DNA from: an uncultured Lachnospiraceae bacterium | GTDB lineage: Bacteria > Bacillota > Clostridia > Lachnospirales > Lachnospiraceae | Reading direction: 5' to 3' | Length of the DNA stretch: 64,000 nt | Assembly: GCA_910588875.1 (NCBI GenBank) | Contig: CAJURT010000016.1 | Location: 9,640-73,639 of the forward strand | Notes under the pieces: model-generated | Database searches by the model: none | What the model was told of the DNA's origin: nothing | Seen by the model: only the letters and a program-made list of their open reading frames with translations | Shown: positions 41,989-50,441 of the stretch, one piece after another | Position numbering within the stretch: position 1 is the first letter of the stretch | Layout: the number at the start of each line of letters is the position of its first letter | Made by a program: the position numbers and the translations under genes

Positions 41989-43200
41989 TCAGTCAAGAAA
42001 TGTCACTGCTTTATACGGGGTACGGTAATTATACGGCGAAATAATAATCCCTGTTGTGGAGTTGCTGGCATGGATTACCTGCCCGCCCCCTATGTAAAGC
42101 GCCACATGATTAATATAGTCGCCGCTGGCATAAAAAAGCAAATCTCCCGGCTGCGCCGCCCCGACGGCGATCTCCCGCCCGTTTGCTGCCTGATCCCTGG
42201 AACTGCGCCCGGTGGTAATCCCAAAATTAGCAAACACCCCCTGGGTAAAACCAGAGCAATCCGTTCCGTTTGTCAGGCTGGAACCGCCATATACATAAGG
42301 GTTCCCCAAAAACTGCTTGGCGTAAGCCACGATTGCCGTCCGGGTTGCCGAAACCACCGCCGTGGAACCCGCCCCCCCGTATGAACCTCCTCCAGGCCCC
42401 GGCACCGCCACGTTGCCCGGATCCTGGGTCAGGGCAGGGGCCGATGCCCGCTGGGAGTTGTCACTCACCTCGGGATTGGCGGCAATCAGCATCTCCGTGC
42501 CCCCGGAAGCGCCCGACCCTGCCTCTGCCTGCCGCGCCAGTTCCAGCGCTGCAATCGCGTTGGCGGCATCCTGCTTGCGCTGTGTCTCTTCCGCCAGCTT
42601 CAGGCGTTCTTCTTCCAGAGAGACTGCCTGGTCAAATTCCACCACGGTTTTTCCGTATTCCTTGGCCATGTAGCCCACCAGGTCCGCGTCTACCTCCACC
42701 TTATAGAAACTGCCTTCCTCCCCCTTCACCACATACCGGGCATCCAGGGGCAGCAATGTCATCACCTTACTGTTGAAATCCGGCTGCTCCCTCAGGCGCA
42801 GATTATCCGTGGTGACTGTCACAAATTCCCGTCCAATCGACTGCGCCAGCTTCTCCGCTGCTTCCCCGGTAATGAAATACTGGGCCTTGATATAACCGGT
42901 CACGGTACCGGACTGGATCCGGTACCAGGTTCCGCCTTCCCCCTCCACAGTCTCCTGGATCGTGGCCGCACAGTTGTTATAAATCTTGCCTACAATCCGG
43001 CTTGAAGTATTGGCCTGCTCGCGGATATTCACATAATCCGTCACCTGGGACACCGCGATATGGGAATAGTCCTCCTTGGCCGCCACAACCGCCACCGGAT
43101 GCAGCGACTTCCCCACATCTGCATAAGCAGTGGTCCCTCCTGCCATGGCCATGCACAGGAAGCCTGCCATCAGTACCTTCCAATCTTTTCTCATCCGCAT
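41989..43200 (-). CDS. Secreted NlpC/P60 endopeptidase with two SH3 domains
   Basis: The protein has 403 residues. The signal peptide ends near AYADVG. Two bacterial SH3 domains (about 50-115 and 125-190: VNIREQANTSSRIVGKIY and LRLREQPDFNSKVMTLL) are followed by a Ala/Gly/Ser-rich linker. The NlpC/P60 domain (about 280-400) has the catalytic Cys in GTDCSGFTQGVF and His in INHVALYIGGGQVIHAS. It cleaves peptide stems of peptidoglycan outside the cell. It is 9 bp downstream of trxB and 13 bp upstream of the acyltransferase, so the three are probably co-transcribed. Confidence 0.93.
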   Translation of the reverse strand: MRMRKDWKVLMAGFLCMAMAGGTTAYADVGKSLHPVAVVAAKEDYSHIAVSQVTDYVNIREQANTSSRIVGKIYNNCAATIQETVEGEGGTWYRIQSGTVTGYIKAQYFITGEAAEKLAQSIGREFVTVTTDNLRLREQPDFNSKVMTLLPLDARYVVKGEEGSFYKVEVDADLVGYMAKEYGKTVVEFDQAVSLEEERLKLAEETQRKQDAANAIAALELARQAEAGSGASGGTEMLIAANPEVSDNSQRASAPALTQDPGNVAVPGPGGGSYGGAGSTAVVSATRTAIVAYAKQFLGNPYVYGGSSLTNGTDCSGFTQGVFANFGITTGRSSRDQAANGREIAVGAAQPGDLLFYASGDYINHVALYIGGGQVIHASNSTTGIIISPYNYRTPYKAVTFLD

Positions 43201-43209
43201 CTGTCTCCC

Positions 43210-44205
43210 TTAGTATTTTGCCAGGTAATGTTCTGCACTTGTGACGGCGTTAGCCCCGTCCGCCACTGCCGTCACGATCTGCCTAAGCTGCTTTGCCCGC
43301 ACATCCCCTGCCGCATATACGCCGGGGATACCCGTATCTCCCTTCTCATCTGCCCGGATATAGCCATGTTCCAGTTCCAGAAGTTCTGCAAAAGCAGCGC
43401 TGTTGGGGGTAATCCCCACGGCGATAAATACCCCGTTCACCTCCAGCCGGGAAGCCTCCCCGGTCTTTACGTTTTTAAGGGCCAGGCCTTCTACCCGCTG
43501 CTCCCCCAAGATCCTTTCCACCACGGTGTCCCACACCACCGTCACATTGTCCAGCGCCGCCACCCGTTCCTGCAAAGTCTTCGCCCCCCGCAGCTGATCC
43601 CTGCGGTGGATCAGATAGACATGGCTGCACATACGGGAAAGGAAAATGGCATCCTCCAACGCCACATCCCCGCCGCCAACCACGGCTGTCACCTTCTTTT
43701 TGAAAAATGCCCCGTCACAGGTGGCACAATAGCTGATCCCCTTTCCGGCCAGTTCTTCCTCTCCCGGCACCTCCAGCCTGCGGTGGGTTGCCCCGGAAGC
43801 AATAATCACCGTCTTTGCCAGGTACTCCCCCCGCTTGCCGGCCACCTTCTTCCACACCAGCCCCGGAAAATCTCTGCCTGTGCGCAGTTCTGCTGCCTGC
43901 AGTTCCTCCGTGTCCGGCAGGATTCCGTCCTCTCTTGCCACTAACTCTATCTTTTGTACCTCATCCTGGGCAAATTCTGCTTCCAGCTTCTCTGCATGCT
44001 GGCGGAATTTCATCCCCAGGTCAAACCCGTTGATCCCCGGCAAGCCCGGATAATTATCCACCTCATACGTATTCAGCACCTGCCCGCCGCTCATCATCTC
44101 TTTCTCCAATACCAGCGTATCCAGCTTTGCCCTCTGGGCATAAATCGCCGCCGCCAGCCCGGCAGGCCCGGATCCAATAATAACCAAGTCATAGCTTTTT
44201 ATCAT
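43210..44205 (-). CDS. trxB: Thioredoxin reductase
   Basis: The protein has 331 residues. The FAD motif is IIGSGPAGLAAAIYA, the redox pair is CATC in GISYCATCDGAFF, the NADPH motif is VVGGGDVALEDAIFLSR, and GVYAAGDVRAKQLRQIVTAVADGANA is the C-terminal FAD loop. A 20-30 residue insert (about 85-115) is longer than in E. coli. It reduces thioredoxin with NADPH. The start at 44205 follows GGAG by 7 bases. An extended -10 (TGATATACT, 44268-44275 on the minus strand) is the best promoter candidate. It heads the operon with the NlpC/P60 and acyltransferase genes. Confidence 0.93.
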   Translation of the reverse strand: MIKSYDLVIIGSGPAGLAAAIYAQRAKLDTLVLEKEMMSGGQVLNTYEVDNYPGLPGINGFDLGMKFRQHAEKLEAEFAQDEVQKIELVAREDGILPDTEELQAAELRTGRDFPGLVWKKVAGKRGEYLAKTVIIASGATHRRLEVPGEEELAGKGISYCATCDGAFFKKKVTAVVGGGDVALEDAIFLSRMCSHVYLIHRRDQLRGAKTLQERVAALDNVTVVWDTVVERILGEQRVEGLALKNVKTGEASRLEVNGVFIAVGITPNSAAFAELLELEHGYIRADEKGDTGIPGVYAAGDVRAKQLRQIVTAVADGANAVTSAEHYLAKY

Positions 44206-44347
44206 TCCCGTGCTCCATTTCCTGTCCAAAACCATGGCCTATTCCATGGCTTTCCTTTTTCGTGATAAGTATATCACATCTCTTTTTAAAGATACATACT
44301 CTTCTGAAAATCGTAATGGTTTTGTAAAATCTGTATAAACCGGACCT

Positions 44348-45679
44348 TCAAAATCCCGTTTCCTCCGTTTTTCCTGCCTTTGTCCTTCTCTGTAGTTCTT
44401 TTACCGCCCTCACTATCTGTCCTGCCAGCCTTCCTGCCGTCTCCCCTGCACTTTTTCCTGCCGCTTTCCCTGTGCTTTTTCTTACCGCTTTCCCTGTACT
44501 TTTTCCCGCTGCTTTCCCTGCACTTTTTCTTACCGCTTTCCCTGTACTTTTTCTTACCGCTTTCCCTGTGCCTTTTCCTGCCGCTTTCCCTTCGCTTTTT
44601 CCCGCCGCTTCCCCTTCGCTTTTTCCTGCCGCTTCCCCTTCGCTTTTTCCTGCCGCTTCCCCTACCGGCTTTCTTCCTTTTTCTTTTCTTACCTTTGCTT
44701 TTGCCGTGCCTCCCACAGCCTCCCTGCTGCCCTCCTCTGCCTCAGTTCTGCCAAGGAGCCCTTGTCCCGTGAGTTGGTTCTCCTCCGCAGGCAACAATGC
44801 CCCCTTTTCATCCGTCCGCAGGCAAACTTCCCCTTTAAACAGGCTTCCATCCCCTGTCAGCCGGTATAATTCTCCCTTCCATACCACCCACTGATTTTTC
44901 ACCATGGCGCCGTCACTGCCAAGGAAGTACCATTTACCATCAGAACCCGTCTTCCAGTTTTCCGCCACCATCATGCCTGCTTCATCAAACCAATACCAGT
45001 CCTCCCCGTCCAGGTACCACTCATTGCGTACCGGCTCGCCTGTATTTCCCAGATAAAAGCGCCAGCCCCCATCCTCTTCCACCCAGCCGGATTTTTTCTC
45101 CGGCAAAGGCTTTGCCAGATTATAGTAGAGAGCAATTGTCTCCGCCTCCGCTCTGGCCAGCCGGTCCACATTCTCATCATCCAGCAGCCACTTTGTAATC
45201 GAGGTGTTCGTGTGGAACGAGTGTTCCAGGATCAGCCCAGGGGTCCCCACCGCCGTGGCTCCCCGCAGCACGCCATAATAATCCCCGTTCTTGCCGCGCC
45301 GGTGCTCAATCCTGGCCGGCTGTTTGGTGCCCAGCACACGTTCCACACACTGGGCAAGGGCCATTCCAATCCCGTCACTCCTTCCGTCAATCCCACAATA
45401 CGCCGCCGGGTAATCCACCTTATCATCCACCCCTGCCCCGACTGCATTGGTATGGTCAGAAAGGAATAACGCACATCCCTCAGAGGCTGTACCGCGGCTG
45501 TAAAGCCCCCGGTCCTGGGCTTGCCCCGGGCGGGTGGTAACCACCTCCACCCCATACTCCTCCAGATACTTTTTCTGCAGCAGATGCAGTTTCCAGGTGA
45601 ATTCCGATTCATAATACCGCTTGTCTGCGGGGCTTTGGTTGTATTTGCCATAATGGCCGGCATCGATACAAATTTTCAT
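44348..45679 (-). CDS. N-acetylmuramoyl-L-alanine amidase with cell-wall-binding repeats and octapeptide-repeat tail
   Basis: The protein has 443 residues. The amidase_3 domain (about 1-185) has ICIDAGHYG (zinc His), Glu in YYESEFTWKLHLLQ, FLSDHTNA (His) and ILEHSFHTN (catalytic Glu). Choline-binding-type repeats follow (about 195-285: GWRFYLGNTGEPV, DWYWFDEAGMMVAENWK, KWYFLGSDGAMVKNQWV). The tail (about 330-420) is ten octapeptides such as GKAAGKST, very basic. No signal peptide is seen, so release may need lysis or another path, as in phage-type lysins. The start at 45679 follows AAAGGAC. Confidence 0.9.
   Translation of the reverse strand: MKICIDAGHYGKYNQSPADKRYYESEFTWKLHLLQKKYLEEYGVEVVTTRPGQAQDRGLYSRGTASEGCALFLSDHTNAVGAGVDDKVDYPAAYCGIDGRSDGIGMALAQCVERVLGTKQPARIEHRRGKNGDYYGVLRGATAVGTPGLILEHSFHTNTSITKWLLDDENVDRLARAEAETIALYYNLAKPLPEKKSGWVEEDGGWRFYLGNTGEPVRNEWYLDGEDWYWFDEAGMMVAENWKTGSDGKWYFLGSDGAMVKNQWVVWKGELYRLTGDGSLFKGEVCLRTDEKGALLPAEENQLTGQGLLGRTEAEEGSREAVGGTAKAKVRKEKGRKPVGEAAGKSEGEAAGKSEGEAAGKSEGKAAGKGTGKAVRKSTGKAVRKSAGKAAGKSTGKAVRKSTGKAAGKSAGETAGRLAGQIVRAVKELQRRTKAGKTEETGF
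44439..44654. repeat. 24-bp tandem repeats (about nine units) in the amidase tail
   Basis: Units like GCTTTCCCTGTGCTTTTTC plus TTACC start at 44463 and recur every 24 bp for eight full copies, with a diverged unit before them. They encode Lys/Ala/Gly octapeptides, so gain or loss keeps the reading frame. Confidence 0.9.
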
Positions 45680-45852
45680 AAGATTTGTCCTTTTTGTCCC
45701 TTTTCCTATACTTATGCCCCATTGGCAGAGATGGTTACCATTCCATGGCATTTTTAACTTCCCCTTTCCTCCCTCTCCGAAATATGATATACTACAACTA
45801 CCACAAAACCAGGAAAAACACCTATGCAATTATGAAGGTAAGGGGAGAATTG

Positions 45853-46002
45853 TTGAATCTGGATAAATATATTGATAAAGATATTTTGGAAAAATATGAA
45901 TTCTATAACTATGGACATGCTTTGGAAATCCTTCATGATGCATTTCCGACAGAATGGAATGAATTGCAGGAATGCCTCCGGCCCGGCCACAGGTCAATCT
46001 AA
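45853..46002 (+). pseudogene. N-terminal remnant resembling a BglII-type restriction endonuclease
   Basis: A 49-residue frame starts at a TTG preceded by AAGGGGAG (an ATG at 45832 is also possible). It reads LNLDKYIDKDILEKYEFYN, then YGHALEILHDAFPTEWNELQ, and ends at 46002. From memory this is like the start of BglII-family restriction enzymes, which are over 200 residues long, so only the N-terminus would be left. No methylase is nearby. The rest of the 381-bp space to the SDR gene is AT-rich with no further gene. The family call is tentative. Confidence 0.4.
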
Positions 46003-46060
46003 GTGCTTTCCGGGAAGAATAATAAACTAAAAATTTTAATATCAGACAGGAGATGATTGT

Positions 46061-46792
46061 ATGCCAAGAAAAACCGTCCTTGTAACCGGCGCCTCCCGGG
46101 GGATCGGGAAAGCCATTGCCGTAAAATTTGCCAAAAAAGGGTACAATGTGGTGATTAATTGCGCCCACAGGGAAGCAGAACTTCTCCAGGCACAAAAAGA
46201 AATCGAAAACTACCAGGTCTGCTGCACTGCCTTTTTGGGAGATATGGGCGACCTGGCTACCTGCGAAAGACTGTTCCAGCTGATCCGCAAACAATACGGC
46301 TCCCTGGATGTCCTGGTAAACAACGCCGGCATCGCCTATATCGGCCTGCTTCAGGACATGGCCGCCGGCGACTGGGAACGTATCCTCAACACAAACCTGA
46401 CCTCCGTCTTCAACTGCTGTAAACTGGCAATCCCCATGATGCTGTCCGCAAAGCAGGGCAAGATCATCAATATTTCTTCTGTCTGGGGCAATGTCGGCGC
46501 CTCCTGTGAGGTTGCCTACTCTGCCACAAAGGGAGGAATCAACGCCTTTACCAAAGCCCTGGCCAAGGAACTTGCCCCCAGCAATATCCAGGTCAATGCC
46601 ATCGCCTGCGGGGCAATCGATACGGAGATGAACCAGTGGATGGAAGAAGACGACCTCATCGGCCTGGTGGAAGATATCCCTACCGGACGCTTAGGGCGGG
46701 CGGAGGAGGTGGCTGACTTAGCCTATCACCTCGGATATAAAAATGCCTATCTCACCGGGCAGGTCATCGGCCTTGACGGTGGATGGATCTGA
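46061..46792 (+). CDS. SDR oxidoreductase (FabG / YmfI-like)
   Basis: The protein has 243 residues. TGASRGIGKAIAVKFA is the NADP loop, NNAGIAYIGLLQDM, NISSVWGNVGASCEVAYSATKGG (Ser, Tyr, Lys) and VNAIACGAIDTEMN are present, and the end is QVIGLDGGWI. The run SSVWGNVGASCEVAYSATKGG is typical of YmfI-like proteins, one of which is reported to reduce an aminopentanone group on elongation factor P; a 3-oxoacyl reductase role is the alternative. GGAGATG is upstream. It is a single gene, convergent with greA. Confidence 0.87.
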   Translation: MPRKTVLVTGASRGIGKAIAVKFAKKGYNVVINCAHREAELLQAQKEIENYQVCCTAFLGDMGDLATCERLFQLIRKQYGSLDVLVNNAGIAYIGLLQDMAAGDWERILNTNLTSVFNCCKLAIPMMLSAKQGKIINISSVWGNVGASCEVAYSATKGGINAFTKALAKELAPSNIQVNAIACGAIDTEMNQWMEEDDLIGLVEDIPTGRLGRAEEVADLAYHLGYKNAYLTGQVIGLDGGWI

Positions 46793-46804
46793 TAAGACCG
46801 GCGG

Positions 46805-47305
46805 TCAAAACCGGCGGATCTGATCCTCCCCGTCATCTGTATTCTCAATCTTACGGACAATCACATAATAGCTATAAGTGTCATTTGCCTTCACCAGCAC
46901 CCGGTCACCCACCTTCCTGTGCAGGATGGCCCGGCCCAGGGGCGATTCCGTGCTGATCATATTATGCATGGAATTCCCCCGGATGCTGGTGACCAGCTTG
47001 TACACTTCTTCCTCCCCGTCATCCTCCATATATAAAGTGACGGTATTGTTCAGCCCCACCTCATCCTCCCGGGATTCCTCCGAGATAATAACCGCATTCT
47101 TCAGCATGTTTTCCAGGTAACGGATACGGCTCTCATTCTGATTTTTTTCTCGCTTTGCCGCATGGTATTCAAAATTCTCACTCAGATCCCCATGGGCACG
47201 TGCTTCCTTCACCGCCTCCAGGCATTCCTTACGGACAACCAGTTTGCGGTGTTCGATCTCCTCTTCAATCTTTTTCACATCACCTTTTGTCAATTTTTCT
47301 CTCAT
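46805..47305 (-). CDS. greA: Transcription elongation factor GreA/GreB family
   Basis: The protein has 166 residues. The N-terminal coiled coil (about 1-80: VKEARAHGDLSENFEYHAAKREKNQNESRIRYLENML) carries the DLSEN tip with the acidic pair that rescues stalled RNA polymerase. The C-terminal FKBP-like domain (about 85-160) has ISTESPLGRAILHRKVGD, the usual SPLGxALLGxxxGD motif in slightly altered form. The gene has its own promoter (47341-47369). Confidence 0.93.
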   Translation of the reverse strand: MREKLTKGDVKKIEEEIEHRKLVVRKECLEAVKEARAHGDLSENFEYHAAKREKNQNESRIRYLENMLKNAVIISEESREDEVGLNNTVTLYMEDDGEEEVYKLVTSIRGNSMHNMISTESPLGRAILHRKVGDRVLVKANDTYSYYVIVRKIENTDDGEDQIRRF

Positions 47306-47340
47306 ATCCTTTTGCCTCCCCTACTCGTATCCGCCTCATC

Positions 47341-47369
47341 AGTATAACTTTTCCTCCCCGGGTTTTCAA
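47341..47369 (-). promoter_or_regulatory. Promoter of greA
   Basis: Minus strand TTGAAA (47364-47369), 17-bp spacer, TATACT (47341-47346), 36 bp before the ATG. Confidence 0.7.
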
Positions 47370-47526
47370 GCCTTTTCTTCCTTCAGGCATCATATCCATT
47401 TTTTGGAAGAAAAATTATGGGAAATTTACAGATACTGTACAAGGAAACCATCACAGCACTCACTGTACTCCCGGAATCTTTTCCGGATCCCGGAAGCACA
47501 TCTGGAAAAGGAGGCATAAGCTGTCC

Positions 47527-48570
47527 ATGAAACCTTACAAAAAACGGGGCTGCCCCGCATACATCCTTTTATTTGCACTGATCCTTATCCCCTCTGCCCT
47601 GATGCTGGGCGGCTGCAGTTATTCCCGGCAGCCCCGTATTGTCCGCATCGGCCACAACCAGTCCACCAGCCACCCGACTCACATCGCCCTGGCTGCTTTT
47701 CGGGACTATATCCATGAACACATGGAAGGCCGCTACCAGGTAGAAGTCTATCCCAGCGAACTCTTAGGCTCCCAGACAGATATGGTACAGCTGACCCAGA
47801 CCGGAGCCATCGACTATTGTATCGCCAGCAATGCCATACTGGAAACCTTCAGCAAAAATTATGAGATTTTTAATCTTCCCTACCTGTTTGCCAGTGCGGA
47901 TTCCTACCACCATGCCATGGATGACCCGGATATCACCGCCCCGATCTTTACTGCCACCCAAAAGGCCGGCTTTACCGCCGTGACCTGGCTCGACGCGGGC
48001 ACCCGGAACTTTTATACGGTGAGTAAGCCCATCGAAAGCCCCGCGGACTTAAAAGGCCTGAAAATCCGCGTCCAGCAGTCCCCCACCAACATTGAAATGA
48101 TGCGGCTTTTGGGCGGCTCAGCCACCCCCATGGGCTTTGGGGATGTCTACACTGCCTTGCAGTCCAACATCATTGACGGTGCGGAGAACAATGAGATGGC
48201 TCTGACCGACAACGGCCATGGCGATGTCTGCAAATACTATTCCTACGATATGCATCAGATGGTCCCTGACATCCTGATTGGGAACAATGCCTTCATCGAA
48301 AGCCTTCCGGAGGAAGACCGCATCATATTTGAGGAAGGCTACCGCCTCATCAATCAGGTACAGCGGAAGGAATGGGTCAAAGCCGTGGATGCTGCCCGGG
48401 AAAAAGCAGCTGGCCAGCAAAAAGTACAGTTTTTGTACCCGGACCAGGAACCCTTTGTCCGGGCCTGTTTCCCGCTCCATCAATCTGTACTGCAAAACAA
48501 TCCGGCTATCCGGCCCATTTACGATGCCATCCAGGAATACAATACCCGTTACCCGTCCGCCGCTGAATAG
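47527..48570 (+). CDS. dctP: TRAP transporter substrate-binding lipoprotein (DctP), second system
   Basis: The protein has 347 residues. The lipobox is LMLGGCS. The DctP fold shows HPTHIALAAFRDYIHEHMEGRYQVEVYPSELLG, AGTRNFYTVSKPIESPADLKGLKIRVQQS (ligand-binding Arg) and MGFGDVYTALQSNIIDGAENNEM. It should bind a carboxylate solute. The start at 47527 is chosen for the signal peptide; GGAGG is 12 bases upstream, somewhat far. It is the first gene of dctP-dctQ-dctM on the plus strand. The 220 bp upstream hold the greA promoter on the other strand and no clear promoter for this operon. Confidence 0.93.
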   Translation: MKPYKKRGCPAYILLFALILIPSALMLGGCSYSRQPRIVRIGHNQSTSHPTHIALAAFRDYIHEHMEGRYQVEVYPSELLGSQTDMVQLTQTGAIDYCIASNAILETFSKNYEIFNLPYLFASADSYHHAMDDPDITAPIFTATQKAGFTAVTWLDAGTRNFYTVSKPIESPADLKGLKIRVQQSPTNIEMMRLLGGSATPMGFGDVYTALQSNIIDGAENNEMALTDNGHGDVCKYYSYDMHQMVPDILIGNNAFIESLPEEDRIIFEEGYRLINQVQRKEWVKAVDAAREKAAGQQKVQFLYPDQEPFVRACFPLHQSVLQNNPAIRPIYDAIQEYNTRYPSAAE

Positions 48571-48579
48571 GAGGTACCT

Positions 48580-49107
48580 ATGAATTCTCTCAGAAAATTG
48601 CTAAACCAGATTTTAAATGTGTTGGCCGGAGGCAGCTTCCTGGCCATGGTCATTCTTACCTGCTGGCAGGTTCTGACCCGCTATGTCCTGAAAAATCCCT
48701 CCTCCTGGTCTGAGGAACTGGTCTCCTACCTCTTTGCCTGGATGGCGCTCCTTGGCGCATCCCTGGTTGCCGGTGAGCGCGGCCATATGAACATCCCTCT
48801 GCTTATGGATCACTTAAAGCCAAAGGCCAGAAAAGCCCTGGCAGTTTTTGCAGAGGTTGTGGCCTGCCTTTTTGCCGGGGTTATCCTGGTATTCGGCGGA
48901 ATCCAGATCACCAGCCTGGCAATGGGGCAAATGACCTCCTCCTTAGGGGTTGCCATTGGCGTATTCTACCTTGTCCTTCCCATAAGCGGCATGTTAAATA
49001 TCATCTATACGGTTTTAAACATTGTGGAAATCCTCACAGGCAAGATTTGCCTGGAGCCTGTTAATAAGACTGTTCAGGAAGCCCAAAAGGCCGGAAAGGA
49101 GGCTTAA
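48580..49107 (+). CDS. dctQ: TRAP transporter small permease (DctQ), second system
   Basis: The protein has 175 residues and four membrane helices. WQVLTRYVLKNPSSWSEELVSYLFAWMALLGASLVAGERGHMNI is the conserved DctQ segment (W-SEE-L). It is 9 bp after dctP and 3 bp before dctM, with GGAGG upstream of the ATG. It pairs with the large permease to form the membrane part of the importer. Confidence 0.93.
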   Translation: MNSLRKLLNQILNVLAGGSFLAMVILTCWQVLTRYVLKNPSSWSEELVSYLFAWMALLGASLVAGERGHMNIPLLMDHLKPKARKALAVFAEVVACLFAGVILVFGGIQITSLAMGQMTSSLGVAIGVFYLVLPISGMLNIIYTVLNIVEILTGKICLEPVNKTVQEAQKAGKEA

Positions 49108-49110
49108 TCC

Positions 49111-50412
49111 ATGGCTATCCAATCTTTACTGATCATCCTGGCCGTACTGGCCCTGCTCCTGATTGCCGGAGTCCCGATCTCCTATTCCATCGGCATATCT
49201 TCATTAGCCGCCATCCTCCAGGTAGTGCCGCTGGATGTGTCTGTCCTGACCGCTTCCCAGCGGATATTTGTGGGGATGAGCAAATTCAGCCTTACTGCCA
49301 TCCCGTTCTTCATCCTGGCCGGGAACCTGATGAACCAGGGCGGCATCGCCAAACGCCTGGTTGATTTTGTGCTGGCTGTCCTGGGAAAACTCCCCGGCGC
49401 CCTGCTGGTGACCAATGTGGGCGCCAATGCCCTCTTTGGTGCCATCTCCGGCTCTGCTTCTGCTGCTGCCGCAGCCGTAGGCAGCATGGTCCGGGAAGGG
49501 GAGGAGGAACAGGGCTATCCCCCCGCATTATGCGCCGCCACCAATGGCGCTTCTGCCCCCGCCGGACTGCTGATCCCGCCCTCCAATGCCCTGATTACCT
49601 ATTCCCTGGTATCCGGAGGCACCTCCGTGGCTGCCCTGTTTTTAGCCGGATATCTCCCGGGTGTCATCTGGAGTGCCTGCTGCATCGCAGTGGCAGTAAT
49701 AATCGCCCGGAAAAACGGCCACCGGGGGACTTCCGGAAGGTTTGACTGGAAAAATCTGCTCCATGCCACCCTGCGCGCCATCCCTGCCCTGTCCCTCATC
49801 GTCGTGGTCATCGGAGGCATCATTGCCGGGGTTTTTACTGCCACGGAAGGCTCCGCCATCGCCGTGGCCTATGCCCTTATCCTCAGTATCTGCTACCGCA
49901 GCCTTTCCTGGAAAAGCTTCTGGCGCATCGTAACCGACAGCGCAAAAATGAGCGGCATGATTGTTTTTTTGATCGGTGTCTCCAACATTATGGGGTGGGT
50001 TATGGCCTTCACCCAGATCCCCCAGGCAATCTCGGCTGCCCTTTTAGGCTTTACCGACAGCCCGGTGATCATCCTGCTGGTCATGAATGTAATCCTGCTG
50101 GCAGCCGGGACCTTCATGGATGTGACCCCTGCCATCCTCATCTTCACCCCGCTGTTTTTACCGGTAGTAAAGACCTTTGGCATGAGCCCCATCCAGTTTG
50201 GCCTGATCTTGGTCTACAACCTGTGCATCGGCAATATTACCCCGCCTGTGGGAAACACCTTGTTTGTGGCCATCAAAATCGGCCAAACCTCCCTGGCCAG
50301 GGTAATGCCCTATATGCTGATGTACTATGCTGCCATTCTGGCAGGGCTTTTGCTGGTCACTTACTTCCCTGCCATCAGCCTGGCCCTGCCCATGGCCGCC
50401 GGAATGATATAA
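49111..50412 (+). CDS. dctM: TRAP transporter large permease (DctM), second system
   Basis: The protein has 433 residues and about 12 membrane helices. AIPFFILAGNLMNQGGIAKRLVDF, GANALFGAISGSASAAAAAVGSMV, NGASAPAGLLIPPSNALITYSL and GNITPPVGNTLFV are DctM hallmarks. It differs from the first system's DctM, so the two TRAP operons probably take up different acids. No catabolic gene is linked, so the substrate is open. The gene ends 15 bp before the convergent deacetylase stop. Confidence 0.95.
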   Translation: MAIQSLLIILAVLALLLIAGVPISYSIGISSLAAILQVVPLDVSVLTASQRIFVGMSKFSLTAIPFFILAGNLMNQGGIAKRLVDFVLAVLGKLPGALLVTNVGANALFGAISGSASAAAAAVGSMVREGEEEQGYPPALCAATNGASAPAGLLIPPSNALITYSLVSGGTSVAALFLAGYLPGVIWSACCIAVAVIIARKNGHRGTSGRFDWKNLLHATLRAIPALSLIVVVIGGIIAGVFTATEGSAIAVAYALILSICYRSLSWKSFWRIVTDSAKMSGMIVFLIGVSNIMGWVMAFTQIPQAISAALLGFTDSPVIILLVMNVILLAAGTFMDVTPAILIFTPLFLPVVKTFGMSPIQFGLILVYNLCIGNITPPVGNTLFVAIKIGQTSLARVMPYMLMYYAAILAGLLLVTYFPAISLALPMAAGMI

Positions 50413-50422
50413 CAGCTAAATG

Positions 50423-50441
50423 CCTCCTTACCGGAAGGAGG
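50423..50441. terminator. Short hairpin at the convergent dctM/deacetylase ends
   Basis: CCTCCTT and AAGGAGG form a 7-bp stem overlapping the last codons of the deacetylase gene; the tail is weak. Confidence 0.35.

Noticed and set aside
44380..44894. Phe/Leu/Pro-rich open frames opposite the amidase tail
   Set aside because: Created by the 24-bp repeat on the opposite strand; no start signals or family.
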